A stretch of 38,184 nt of DNA from a virus: positions 1-38,184 of the IMG/VR virus record IMGVR_UViG_3300034108_001117, one strand, 5' to 3'. The first letter of the stretch is position 1. Each line of letters begins with the position of its first letter. The notes below the pieces were generated by a model. The model ran no database searches. It worked only from the letters and a program-made list of their open reading frames with translations, and was not told where the DNA came from. Positions 14,694-21,874 of the stretch are shown here, in pieces. Position numbers and translations under genes: made by a program.

Positions 14694-15478
14694 CAATCAA
14701 AAACTCCTGTCAAGTCCGTTGGCGCCCGTTGCGTCCCACGCGTTCCACCCCCGGCAACCCCACCAAGGAAACTTTGTTTTTCGTTGTATCGTTTGTGATC
14801 CCCATTCGTGATGAGGTTCCTCGCCTGCCTTTCGATGCTGAACAGAACCGCCGCGATGCGTTCCTCGTCGCTGTCGAAGCATCGGCCCAAGTTCATAAGC
14901 TGCACCTCCTCGGCAGCCGGTGCGAGCGGTTTGTGAGTCTCTCGAAGATGTTTTTTCCACAGGTTCCAAACCTGTTTGAATTCGGGAGAGTGGGTTTTCG
15001 GTCGCGGTTCGGTCTCTGAATTTTCCAGTTGATCCAATTCTGAATTGTCTTGATCCTTATCCTTGTCTATATCCTTATCCTTATCCTTGTATGTGTCTTG
15101 GTCTCTTTCGATACTCTCTCTATACCCTTTGGATACCCTTTCGAATTTACTCTCTAAATCATTCTTTTTGATCGAACTGAAAACAGGATTGTGTGCTTTG
15201 CAGTCTTTAGACAATTCACCGTATTGGTATTCAATGAATTTGTGTAACCAAACCTTCCCATTGTGCAACACGGAGACGCGATCCTCGCAGGTCTTGTAGA
15301 ACGCTTGCCAATCGACATTTGTTCCAATCTGGAAGTTCGCGAGCTCGTCGTCTAAATCGATCACTCCAGCATGGTCGCAGTTGTCTAGGAGATAGAGATA
15401 CGCAAGTTTGAATTCGCACGTAAGAGACCGGAACCATTTGTCTTTCCACTTTTCCGTTTCTGTAAATCTCTTTGGCAT
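14693..15478 (-). CDS. Phage replisome organiser (replication initiator)
   Basis: 261 residues. The N-terminal MPKRFTETEKWKDKWFRSLT, FKLAYLYLLDNCDHAGVIDL, then VLHNGKVWLHKFIEYQYG form the winged-helix domain of phage replisome organisers, which bind the origin and recruit the helicase loader. A low-complexity linker (YKDKDKDIDKDKDQD, about 130-145) follows, then a C-terminal domain with FKQVWNLWKKHLR. The linker is encoded by repeated TCCTT units, a candidate origin as in lambda O. The ATG has a good upstream AAAGGAA. It starts the distal half of the early operon. Confidence 0.8.
   Translation of the reverse strand: MPKRFTETEKWKDKWFRSLTCEFKLAYLYLLDNCDHAGVIDLDDELANFQIGTNVDWQAFYKTCEDRVSVLHNGKVWLHKFIEYQYGELSKDCKAHNPVFSSIKKNDLESKFERVSKGYRESIERDQDTYKDKDKDIDKDKDQDNSELDQLENSETEPRPKTHSPEFKQVWNLWKKHLRETHKPLAPAAEEVQLMNLGRCFDSDEERIAAVLFSIERQARNLITNGDHKRYNEKQSFLGGVAGGGTRGTQRAPTDLTGVFD
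15053..15090. other. Candidate replication origin: iteron-like repeats in the organiser gene
   Basis: ATCCTTATCCTTGT occurs at 15053-15066 and 15077-15090, with further TCCTTA steps between. In lambdoid phages the origin iterons lie inside the initiator gene just after the DNA-binding domain, which is where this is. The simpler reading is a codon repeat for a Lys-Asp linker. Confidence 0.35.
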
Positions 15479-15515
15479 GTTCGTAGATTCCTTTCCTGTT
15501 GTTTTCGTTGGGTTC

Positions 15516-15539
15516 TGACAGGCTGGAAGCCTATCCCAC
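15516..15539. repeat. Family A repeat, copy 8 (inverted)
   Basis: Consensus copy on the - strand, placed in the leader upstream of the replisome organiser gene. Confidence 0.85.
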
Positions 15540-15618
15540 TTAGCCGCGATAGAGTTTTAGCGTCACCGGTCCGCTGCGGAGACAGGACGAAGTAGTTGCT
15601 CCCTGCCTCATTTCTAAA

Positions 15619-15636
15619 CCTCTCGAATTCGAGAGG
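15619..15636 (-). terminator. Perfect 18-bp palindrome, possible terminator or attenuator
   Basis: CCTCTCGAATTCGAGAGG is a perfect inverted repeat 12 nt past the stop of the 95-residue gene on the - strand and is followed on that strand by TTTAGAAAT. It could end or attenuate the upstream transcript before the replication genes; an operator is the alternative. Together with 15479-15647 the gap holds no gene. Confidence 0.45.
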
Positions 15637-15647
15637 GCTCGGATATG

Positions 15648-15935
15648 TTATGCGAATGAACCGCCAGACTTTGCAGCCTTCCGCGTTTGAACTCTTGCGT
15701 CAAGTTTTGACGAAGAGTAATTAAAAAACTGGTCGAACATCCACCGAGGAACACCCAATTGTCGCAATGCTGCTGAACGGATCGCCTCCGATGCCTCAGC
15801 GTATGTTCCGTGATTGGTCATCGCTTGCTCTTGTGCGTTGAAAATGCTTGGCGGCTGATAGACGATCATCGCATAACAACGCGATGGACACGAAGCCCCA
15901 TCAACGTTCTTTGGCACTTCCTTGGAATCACTCAT
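15648..15935 (-). CDS. Hypothetical early protein
   Basis: 95 residues with an upstream AAAGG at good spacing. The middle (TYAEASEAIRSAALRQLGVP then RWMFDQFFNYSSS) is helical and the C-terminus basic (RVQTRKAAKSGG). No family recognised. The RWMFDQFF segment looks like a short interaction helix. It lies in an early operon of small genes, most preceded by AGGA-type ribosome sites. Confidence 0.55.
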   Translation of the reverse strand: MSDSKEVPKNVDGASCPSRCYAMIVYQPPSIFNAQEQAMTNHGTYAEASEAIRSAALRQLGVPRWMFDQFFNYSSSKLDARVQTRKAAKSGGSFA

Positions 15936-15976
15936 AGTTCAAACCTTTCTTGTTGGGGCTCGGTCATCGCTACAGT

Positions 15977-16276
15977 TCACACGACCTCTCCAGTAGCGTG
16001 TTGTATCGCCTGCGCTGCCATGTGTCGCGTAGACGACATGGACGCCATCGACCCGCCAATGCAATCCTGATGCCGCAAGATTCGCCGCAAGGCTTCGAGC
16101 ATTTCGGGGGCTGCCGAAATTAACTTGAGGTCTGCATCTGTCCATTCTTCTTTCGGGTCCACTTGGTAATTGTGTGCCGCTCTGAGATGACCACACGTTA
16201 ACGACCGAACCGCCTCCCAGGGTCCAGGCGTGTGAACAACGGATTGATCCGAAGGCTTGGTCTCTTGGTTTGCCAT
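15977..16276 (-). CDS. Small conserved phage protein with HTPGPW motif, paralogue 1
   Basis: 99 residues. VHTPGPWEA near residue 14 followed by ADLKLISAAPEMLEALRRIL is the well-known pattern of a widespread phage protein (HTPGPW ... ANA.LIAAAPeLLeAL). Function unknown. A second, divergent copy lies at 16831-17172, and the two probably arose by duplication. Confidence 0.75.
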   Translation of the reverse strand: MANQETKPSDQSVVHTPGPWEAVRSLTCGHLRAAHNYQVDPKEEWTDADLKLISAAPEMLEALRRILRHQDCIGGSMASMSSTRHMAAQAIQHATGEVV

Positions 16277-16383
16277 CTTTACTCTCTCAATTTGGCGTAA
16301 TTGTCATCCATCGATCTTCTCGTTTTCCAATCCATAAATCCGATCTCATTTCAACAAAGTATTGATCCGAAGTCCTCGATAAC

Positions 16384-16737
16384 CTAATCGATGTACTCAA
16401 ACTCTATCCGCGTTACTACTTGATCTCGCTCGCATTTCATATGCTGGCAAAACATAGAAACGAACTTGTGTCCGCTTTGATCTCCAAACCCTTCTTTTCT
16501 CGATTCCTCTAGACCGTATTGTCCATTGAGCTTTGACAAAGGTTCTTGTCGTACGTCAACGATGCGAATTTGTCCTAACCTTTCAATTTGCTCCCCTGGT
16601 TTCAATCCCATGCACTTCACGCACGCATTGAGTATCTGACCAGGCTTGAGATTCTTCCAGCCTAGACGACGGGTGACCGTCTTGGTCCGATTCCGAATCT
16701 GATCTGTTGTCAACGCAAAGGAGATGTTTCTTGGCAT
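16384..16737 (-). CDS. ASCH/PUA-like domain protein
   Basis: 117 residues. It begins with a strand (ISFALTTDQIRNRTKTVTRR) and then WKNLKPGQILNACVKCMGLK and LGQIRIVDVRQEPL, the R.KTvTRR ... l.kPGd.. layout of ASCH-type small beta-barrels, which in other proteins bind RNA or modified nucleotides. It is flanked by the two HTPGPW paralogues. Ribosome site AGGAAG is well spaced. The specific ligand is unknown. Confidence 0.65.
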   Translation of the reverse strand: MPRNISFALTTDQIRNRTKTVTRRLGWKNLKPGQILNACVKCMGLKPGEQIERLGQIRIVDVRQEPLSKLNGQYGLEESRKEGFGDQSGHKFVSMFCQHMKCERDQVVTRIEFEYID

Positions 16738-16830
16738 AAGCGTTTACTTCCTAGTTGATTGCATCCAAGTCGCGTAACCAGTCTTTTGACAGTGGATGCG
16801 TTACTGCCGCGACTGGATGAATCAAAGCGT

Positions 16831-17172
16831 TCACACGACCTTGCGCATGATCTCACGACACTCGTTGACCCACAAAGCCAACTCCGCATCGCCGATGCAC
16901 TCTACGGCCGGATCGATGGTTGCAAAACGATTGACGACTCGCAGCATTTCTGGTGCGGCCGCAATCAATTTCGCGTTCGCGTCCCAGTCTTGGTTTGTTG
17001 TCGCGACATAGCAAATGCAATTGGCCACACACTTACCGTCTCGATCTGGAATTGAGTCCGTAATCACCGGCCTGCGAAAATCCACGCCGTACCCTTCGTA
17101 GCGTTTCCACGGTCCCGGCATGTGAACAATGGGATGCATCGAAGCCCCTGTCACGTCTTTCTCTAATTCCAT
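16831..17172 (-). CDS. Small conserved phage protein with H-PGPW motif, paralogue 2
   Basis: 113 residues. VHMPGPWKRYEGYG and DANAKLIAAAPEMLRVVNRF match the same motif order as the protein at 15977-16276, with an extra middle section (DRDGKCVANCICYVAT). AGGAAAG precedes the ATG. Function unknown. Confidence 0.75.
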   Translation of the reverse strand: MELEKDVTGASMHPIVHMPGPWKRYEGYGVDFRRPVITDSIPDRDGKCVANCICYVATTNQDWDANAKLIAAAPEMLRVVNRFATIDPAVECIGDAELALWVNECREIMRKVV

Positions 17173-17224
17173 GAAGTCTTTCCTTGTTCAAAATTTACTG
17201 GTTGGGGCTCGATGCTCCCAAGCG

Positions 17225-17461
17225 TTATCCAGACTTTTTACGTTCGTCCAATTGCCAGCAGACGCAACCAAAATCGGCAGTTGTTCGCATGGACTTCTTT
17301 CCAGAAAAATCTACCTTGCGCACCTTATTGTCACGCAAGCCTGTATGCCACACACAGACTGCTCTACCGTCGATCGTGCCCAGCACATCTGTCCACCAGT
17401 GGCATGTGCCACACCGCTGGACAACAGATTGCAAGAAAGCCTCATTCGTCTCGCTCATCAT
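17225..17461 (-). CDS. Small cysteine-rich protein, probable zinc binder
   Basis: 78 residues. CGTCHWW near residue 17, AVCVWH in the middle and FGCVCW near the end place cysteines and histidines as in short phage zinc-knuckle proteins. Two ATG codons in a row start it. Function unknown; such proteins are common in early operons. Confidence 0.6.
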   Translation of the reverse strand: MMSETNEAFLQSVVQRCGTCHWWTDVLGTIDGRAVCVWHTGLRDNKVRKVDFSGKKSMRTTADFGCVCWQLDERKKSG

Positions 17462-17500
17462 GTTTACCTATTTCCTTTACGGACTCGGATAATCCTATCG

Positions 17501-17821
17501 TTACTTCTTCGCCGCCTTGACCCGAATGCACGGGACGGTCTTTCCGTCGAGCGTTGTCTCGCTTCGGTATAGTTGCAACTTCTGACCAATCCAAGTTGAC
17601 GTATCCGCCCCGAACAAATCCGCTATAGCTCGGGAGTTCGTTTTATTGAGCACCAACCCGCGATCAAACTCTTCAAGGTAGAGGACTCCTTTTCGCACTT
17701 GGTCCGCGCCGACTGTTTTGATCTCAACGGCCTTCATCGTGACCGTTTTAGATTCGCCCATTTCGTCCCCAATGTCCAACGCTTCCAAGTGTGGACTAGG
17801 GCAAAGATCTGTTACTCGCAT
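17501..17821 (-). CDS. Conserved phage OB-fold-like protein, possible ssDNA-binding role
   Basis: 106 residues. TVTMKAVEIKTV, KGVLYLEEFDRGLVLNKTNS, IADLFGADTSTWIGQKLQLY and VPCIRVKAAKK match a small family I recall from many phages (LNKTNa..I...yG.dt..W.Gk.i.Ly...v....v..IRv). The strand pattern suggests an OB-fold. It lies one gene downstream of the RecE-like exonuclease, where an ssDNA-binding or annealing protein might be expected. No experimental role is known to me. GGAGA precedes the ATG. Confidence 0.65.
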   Translation of the reverse strand: MRVTDLCPSPHLEALDIGDEMGESKTVTMKAVEIKTVGADQVRKGVLYLEEFDRGLVLNKTNSRAIADLFGADTSTWIGQKLQLYRSETTLDGKTVPCIRVKAAKK

Positions 17822-17890
17822 TCTGTTCTCCGTTTAGGTGTGTTGTTGTGTTGTTGTGCGTGTGAATGGACCGCGGAGCGATCCACTACT

Positions 17891-18784
17891 TTAAGCGATC
17901 AGCGACTCGCCGCCGATCAATAGCTCGACAGGTTCCGAGCTGCTGCGTCGGAACTTCTCTGGCAATACCCACGCCTTCGGGCTCTCGTATCCCGGCCACT
18001 CGTTCGATTGTTGATGTTCTGCCAACTTGGCCAGCAACTCGTCTACTAAACGATCGCCGATCTCTAACGACTCTTCGCTCATCGGAGCAACTCGATTGCA
18101 ATAAGGAGATTCAACCTCTACCGCAGCGATCCACGGCGTATGATCGCCACCGAAGATTGTGTCGAGACCACGTTTGTAGAATGACATTTGCCGGTGATAG
18201 TCGTAGTTGCCAATCGACCACTCGAAATCAAGAGCATCCGCACACGTTTTCAGATCAGCAAAAAGGCAATCCGATTTGTCGCTGAGGTAGTCGATCCGAG
18301 CTTTGCAACGGATTCCCGTCTCCGGCTCGTCCCAAACGATCGTCACCTCTGATTGACCTCCGCTAAACAACTCTCGGCACCGTTCGTTCTGCGACAGCGA
18401 GATCGCGACGCCGCACATCCGAGCGTAATCGTCTTCGCTAACTACTTGTTTGTGGTGGTTCAGGTCGAGGAAGTCTTTTTCCATCTTCTTTACGAAGTCG
18501 GTAGAACTCGAAAACGATCGCTCGCCGCTCTTCGTGCAGTTGCTCGGGTGCTTTGAGTAGTTCGGCATGAAACAATATCGCCGAGCAACCTCCAGCGGTT
18601 CTAGAACGCCGCAATGGACGAGCGAACCGATCGACATAGATTTCGTAGGTTCTTTGAATTTGCCAGTTTTGAAATGCAACGCACTACGTTTCAACAACGA
18701 CAGCCTCGAATTGCTCACCGCGTTCAGTGCGAAGTAGTCTTCCGCCGGCAGGTCGTAGTAAACGCCTGGTTCTTTGTTAAGCAC
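17891..18784 (-). CDS. RecE-like PDDEXK exonuclease (DUF3799-type)
   Basis: 297 residues from a GTG with AAAGGAA eight bases upstream. The order of motifs is diagnostic: S-x-L-x-x-L near 25-31, MSIGSLVHCGVLEP (about 50-63, the GxxxH helix), E146, K161-A-R-I-D165, D177-L-K-T180 (the D-x-K catalytic strand) and Y196-H-R-Q199 (the YxxQ helix). These define the lambda-exo/RecE class of 5'-3' dsDNA exonucleases used in phage recombination and concatemer formation. It overlaps the upstream zinc-ribbon gene by 8 nt. No RecT or Red-beta partner is recognisable nearby. Confidence 0.8.
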   Translation of the reverse strand: MLNKEPGVYYDLPAEDYFALNAVSNSRLSLLKRSALHFKTGKFKEPTKSMSIGSLVHCGVLEPLEVARRYCFMPNYSKHPSNCTKSGERSFSSSTDFVKKMEKDFLDLNHHKQVVSEDDYARMCGVAISLSQNERCRELFSGGQSEVTIVWDEPETGIRCKARIDYLSDKSDCLFADLKTCADALDFEWSIGNYDYHRQMSFYKRGLDTIFGGDHTPWIAAVEVESPYCNRVAPMSEESLEIGDRLVDELLAKLAEHQQSNEWPGYESPKAWVLPEKFRRSSSEPVELLIGGESLIA

Positions 18785-19073
18785 TTGCCAGATTCCTTTG
18801 CTGTTGTCGTTTCCGTTTCATTTCTTGTTTGATCGCGAACTCTCGCATTTCAATTTGTTCGCACGCGTAACATTTGTTCGGTTCTACGAACTGCACCGAC
18901 AGAATGTTGCATTTCGGGCACCGTCTAGGAGGTTTCTTTCGCATCCAAATGCGAAACCTCGCTTCGTCGAGATCACACATCGTGAATCCCATTTTGAAGA
19001 GCTTCTCATCCGAATAGAATTTCTTTTCTATGAGATCGACAATTCTTCCGATCGCTTTGTAGTCCTTGCCCAT
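18777..19073 (-). CDS. Zinc-ribbon small protein
   Basis: 98 residues. A helical, charged N-terminus (AIGRIVDLIEKKFYSDEKLF) leads to a four-cysteine ribbon, RRCPKCN ... NKCYACEQ, and a basic C-terminus (KRKRQQQRN). Good AAGGAA ribosome site. It overlaps both neighbours. Nucleic-acid binding is likely; no specific family recognised. Confidence 0.65.
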   Translation of the reverse strand: MGKDYKAIGRIVDLIEKKFYSDEKLFKMGFTMCDLDEARFRIWMRKKPPRRCPKCNILSVQFVEPNKCYACEQIEMREFAIKQEMKRKRQQQRNLASA

Positions 19074-19294
19074 TTGACCGCGTTCCTTTTCTTCCTGACT
19101 CGAATTGTTGCGACCGCTACCGCTTGCGTCCGCAAATGTTTTGCCCGCGCCGGTTCCATCTGCGAGAGATCGAGCGACACGTCCACATAGCCGAAATAGA
19201 TCTGCACCCTAGCTAGCTGTAGCCTGCCCTGATGCATGAAGTCCAGATAAAACCATCTCCGCTTTTCCACCCGTTCCCAAATTTCTGTTCGCAT
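19028..19294 (-). CDS. Hypothetical protein downstream of csrA
   Basis: 88 residues. The ATG at 19294 has the strong site GAGGAG eight bases upstream, which itself lies within the csrA coding region, so translation is coupled. WERVEKRRWFYLDFMHQGRL is followed by IYFGYVDVSLDLSQ and a basic tail. It overlaps csrA by 86 nt and the zinc-ribbon gene by 46 nt. The overlaps make the boundaries less certain, but the ribosome site supports the start. Function unknown. Confidence 0.5.
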   Translation of the reverse strand: MRTEIWERVEKRRWFYLDFMHQGRLQLARVQIYFGYVDVSLDLSQMEPARAKHLRTQAVAVATIRVRKKRNAVKWARTTKRSEELSIS

Positions 19295-19454
19295 ACAGTT
19301 CTCTCCTCAACACCTTGACACCGGCAGGAGCAGAGATCGCCAAAGCAACCTTCTTGCCCTTTAGGTGGCTCACATGTACAACGATCTCCGACCCATCGGG
19401 CAAGAGCATGACAATCCCCTCGCTGACTTCTCGCCGTAGTACCAACATCCCCAT
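19209..19454 (-). CDS. csrA: CsrA/RsmA-like RNA-binding translational regulator
   Basis: 81 residues. MLVLRREVSEGIVMLLPDGS then EIVVHVSHLKGKKVALAISA and PAGVKVLRREL line up without gaps of note with CsrA: an N-terminal MLxLxRxxxExI strand, a VxVxxVKGxxVxLxIxAPxxVxVxRxEL core, and the arginine in the last strand that contacts GGA motifs in RNA. CsrA dimers usually block ribosome binding on target mRNAs. The last 25 residues are an extension beyond the fold and overlap the next gene. The start at 19454 is favoured by GGGAAGG upstream; a second ATG at 19448 gives MLVL directly. A terminator-like hairpin lies just upstream. Confidence 0.85.
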   Translation of the reverse strand: MGMLVLRREVSEGIVMLLPDGSEIVVHVSHLKGKKVALAISAPAGVKVLRRELYANRNLGTGGKAEMVLSGLHASGQATAS

Positions 19455-19487
19455 GATCTCGAAACCTTCCCTGTAACGAGCGTTCGT

Positions 19488-19525
19488 AAAAAAGGGCTAG
19501 CCAGCACGCCCATACTGGCCAGCCC
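19488..19525 (-). terminator. Intrinsic terminator just upstream of csrA
   Basis: On the - strand GGGCTGGCCAG (19525-19515) pairs with CTGGCTAGCCC (19504-19494) with one weak position and is followed by six T (19493-19488). It lies 34 nt before the csrA start and would stop transcription arriving from the ParB-like gene side. Confidence 0.75.
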
Positions 19526-19591
19526 CGCTAGGCACGTCACACCACGCACCGCACCTAGTTTGTTTCTGAAGAGGATCGACGGACCGATCCA

Positions 19592-19786
19592 CTACAATGT
19601 GTTTAATTCGTCTACTAACCCGAGCAAATGATCTGCCGCAGCAGACGCTAAAACATCCATCCCGCCGGTGCGAGCACGAAACCAGTCGTCCGCTAGTTGC
19701 TTGACTTTTTCCACTAACTGGGCATCCGAAGGCAAGTCGCCGCCGTCATATAACCAAACATCTACCGGGCATCGTTCAGTTGGCAT
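19592..19786 (-). CDS. Hypothetical small acidic protein
   Basis: 64 residues from the ATG at 19786; the frame is open upstream, but GGAAG precedes this ATG and it overlaps the ParB-like stop by 11 nt. WLYDGGDLPSDAQLVEKVKQ and LADDWFRARTGG are followed by a C-terminal helix, SAAADHLLGLVDELNTL. Mostly helical, function unknown. It is followed by the terminator before csrA. Confidence 0.55.
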   Translation of the reverse strand: MPTERCPVDVWLYDGGDLPSDAQLVEKVKQLADDWFRARTGGMDVLASAAADHLLGLVDELNTL

Positions 19787-20516
19787 CGTTATCTTCCAAA
19801 TACAAACGAATAGCCCTCTTCGCAGTTGGGCTGCACGATTCCCACAACCGGATGAACTCCGAGACCTTGCACGGTGCAGGCTCAGGGGGATCGCATTCGG
19901 AAAACTCTTCCTCGGTCGAATCGATCGCAGTATTCGAAACAGTCGAAACGCGTTCTCGGACTGCTTTGGCACCCTGCGCGACGATCGCCGATTGTTCTTC
20001 CTTGTTCGGTACGTCCTTCACCAATTTGGCGGCTAATGAGACGGGTAACTCGCCAGAACTCACCGCCGATTGCACTTCTTCGCTACCGTTTTCGGTGACC
20101 GACTTGGCACGAGCCACCGTAGTACGACCGACGTTTAGTTGTTTCGCTGCGTCATCCATCGAGACCAAAGTACCAATTGGTATCTTGCTCTCGTTCAGAC
20201 GGTCTCCACCGTGAAGGATGTTCGCCAACTTTGCCGCAACCATCGCCCTTTGACTCGATGTCAAATGCCTTCTGTGCAAGTTGTGGCTAATGACAAACTT
20301 CCACGGATCGCATTCGTCCGGTAGCTCCCAAAACGCCGGATCGACTCCGATCTCTTCGCAAGCCTTTAGCCTGTTCCGTCCGTCGATCACTTGATCGCAC
20401 CAAACCACAATAGGCTCGCGCAATCCGTTTTCCTCGATGTCAGCTTTCAATCCTGCGAACTCTTCATCCGACATCATCGGAAAGAGTGTCGCGGCTGGGT
20501 GTATTTCGTATGTCAT
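19776..20516 (-). CDS. ParB-like nuclease/partition-domain protein
   Basis: 246 residues. An N-terminal ParB/sulfiredoxin-type domain (PMMSDEEFAGLKADIEENGL, then PIVVWCDQVIDGRNRLKACE with D45-G-R-N-R49) is followed by an HTH (about 105-140: SMDDAAKQLNVGRTTVARAK), and a region with NGSEEVQSAVSSGELPVSLA, as in phage and plasmid ParB-like regulators. The last part is a separate helical segment. Such phage proteins act as regulators or DNA-binding factors; no ParA is present, so plasmid-like partition is unlikely. AAAGGA precedes the ATG. Confidence 0.8.
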   Translation of the reverse strand: MTYEIHPAATLFPMMSDEEFAGLKADIEENGLREPIVVWCDQVIDGRNRLKACEEIGVDPAFWELPDECDPWKFVISHNLHRRHLTSSQRAMVAAKLANILHGGDRLNESKIPIGTLVSMDDAAKQLNVGRTTVARAKSVTENGSEEVQSAVSSGELPVSLAAKLVKDVPNKEEQSAIVAQGAKAVRERVSTVSNTAIDSTEEEFSECDPPEPAPCKVSEFIRLWESCSPTAKRAIRLYLEDNDAN

Positions 20517-20543
20517 CTAGCAATCCTTTACACTTGGTTTGGT

Positions 20544-21137
20544 TTAGCTACCCGAGCACAAGCTACCGCAACGGGCATATCCGGCTATATCAACCCAGTT
20601 GTCCCGCTTCCTTTGGTGAACTTCGCGACTGAGTTTCAAACACACCATAAACAACGCCACTTCGCGAGGTTCGAATGTCACGCCTTTCAATGCGGACCAC
20701 ATCGCCGCAGTGCGTCGGAAGTCTTGGTCAGGTGGTCCGTATTGGGCGTTCCGGTCTCCACGAGTAATACGCGAAGCCTCTTCTAAAACGTCTTCGGTGT
20801 GTTGGTAGATGACCGCGAGCCCCATCCATTCAGCCAAAGCAAACTCAGCCCGAGCACCTTTCGACCGCTCCCAACCGCGAAGCATGTAGATTGCGTCGCA
20901 TTCTTTTAGCGCTTCGACGTCTCGATCGATCGCATCGAGAAGGGAAAAGCCGATCGATTCTAGATCGGTATCCGCTGGTAATTTCGAGAAATCGAATCCC
21001 GCGTCTCGATCCAAGTCGGCAGGCGAGATCGGCGAGTAACCCAACGCCTCGACCTCTTTGCGTGCCTCGTCAAAGGCCGGGAAGTTGAAATGATCTATCC
21101 CACGCATGGGACCAGCGATATAGCAAAGTTTCGACAC
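20544..21137 (-). CDS. DUF4406 plus DUF6378 fusion protein (deoxyribosyltransferase-like)
   Basis: 197 residues from a GTG with AAAGGA upstream. The N-terminal half (CYIAGPMRGIDHFNFPAFDE, then IYMLRGWERSKGARAEFALA) is a DUF4406 domain, related to nucleoside 2-deoxyribosyltransferases, with the YIAGPM and GWxxSxGAxxE motifs. The C-terminal half (ITRGDRNAQYGPPDQDF, W...GV.FEPREVALFMVCLKLSRE, DNWVDIAGYA) is the DUF6378-type phage domain. A role in nucleotide metabolism is plausible. Both halves are common separately in phages; here they are one protein. Confidence 0.8.
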   Translation of the reverse strand: MSKLCYIAGPMRGIDHFNFPAFDEARKEVEALGYSPISPADLDRDAGFDFSKLPADTDLESIGFSLLDAIDRDVEALKECDAIYMLRGWERSKGARAEFALAEWMGLAVIYQHTEDVLEEASRITRGDRNAQYGPPDQDFRRTAAMWSALKGVTFEPREVALFMVCLKLSREVHQRKRDNWVDIAGYARCGSLCSGS

Positions 21138-21140
21138 GGT

Positions 21141-21311
21141 TCAATCCTTTCGATGTAGTCGGTGAATCTCTAGTTTCAGTTCCATGGTCAACAGTCGTTG
21201 TTCTAGCCGAGCGTTCTTTTCCTTCTCCGACATCAGTTTCTGGAAAAGGCGTCTGTTTTCCTCTTGGAGTCTGATGCCAGTCTCGACAAGTTGTTCGTTG
21301 ATTGCAGCCAT
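21141..21311 (-). CDS. Small coiled-coil protein
   Basis: 56 residues. MAAINEQLVETGIRLQEENR is followed by RLFQKLMSEKEKNARLEQRL and a short basic end, which is one continuous amphipathic helix with heptad leucines. The ATG follows the previous stop without a gap (TAAATG), and its own stop lies 3 nt before the next gene's GTG. The tight operon packing supports it. Function unknown; a dimerising adaptor is possible. Confidence 0.65.
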   Translation of the reverse strand: MAAINEQLVETGIRLQEENRRLFQKLMSEKEKNARLEQRLLTMELKLEIHRLHRKD

Positions 21312-21533
21312 TTACGATCCCTTTCGCGGGTTGAGGATTTCTGCGTGGATGGTCGTTTGTACTTCGAACGTGTCGATGGTCTCAGGTTCGGATTCGCAAC
21401 GGCACTCGATCACCCAAATGCCAAGCCCACGGCAAAAGGATAGAGCGATCGCGTGCCTCTTCAGTGCCTCGAAGAAAGTCACGTTGCCGTAGCTTTCCCA
21501 CGGTGCCCCTTCGATTCGTGCTTGTCTGTTCAC
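21312..21533 (-). CDS. Hypothetical early protein
   Basis: 73 residues from a GTG at 21533 that shares its G with the upstream stop (TAGTG). The frame is open further upstream, but that part is the shadow of the DUF1580-like gene. WESYGNVTFFEALKRHAIAL, CRGLGIWVIECRCES and FEVQTTIHAEILNP alternate strand and helix. No family recognised. Confidence 0.55.
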   Translation of the reverse strand: MNRQARIEGAPWESYGNVTFFEALKRHAIALSFCRGLGIWVIECRCESEPETIDTFEVQTTIHAEILNPRKGS

Positions 21534-21874
21534 TAGCTCACCGTCGCTTTCTGTGGTCGTTTGAAGAATCCAAGCCTTTCGAGTTTCTTCATCGCAAACG
21601 ATGTTTGGCGTTCGATCTGTTTGCGAGTGATCGGAGCGTCTTTTCGTTTCGCGACCGGTAGTCCTCGTTCGCGTTGGATTGTGTCGTTGAATCGATGGAC
21701 CGCTTCGACCGAAGTCATCACACGTCCACCGACTCGGGAACATTCGAGGCATACTCGACCGTTCGGAGTCGAGATCCCTTTTCGGTGCCATCGCCATGCC
21801 GTCGTGTAGTTCGGTCGTCGACCGGTCGCCAGCTCGATCGCCTCGAGCAATTCGAAGTGTTGTTCAGTGCTCAC
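21533..21874 (-). CDS. DUF1580-like HTH protein (planctomycete type)
   Basis: 113 residues from a GTG at 21874 that overlaps the upstream stop (GTGA). LLEAIELATGRRPNYTTAWR then WHRKGI.TPNGRVCLECSRV and GGRVMTSVEAVHRFND follow DUF1580, a MerR/excisionase-like winged HTH described mainly from planctomycetes (lleaa..lg.rp...T..RW...G..g..Le....Gg...Ts.eA..RF). The C-terminus is a basic helix (FAMKKLERLGFFKRPQKAT). As second gene of the early operon it may be an excisionase or early regulator. It is one of the better clues to the host. Confidence 0.7.
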   Translation of the reverse strand: MSTEQHFELLEAIELATGRRPNYTTAWRWHRKGISTPNGRVCLECSRVGGRVMTSVEAVHRFNDTIQRERGLPVAKRKDAPITRKQIERQTSFAMKKLERLGFFKRPQKATVS

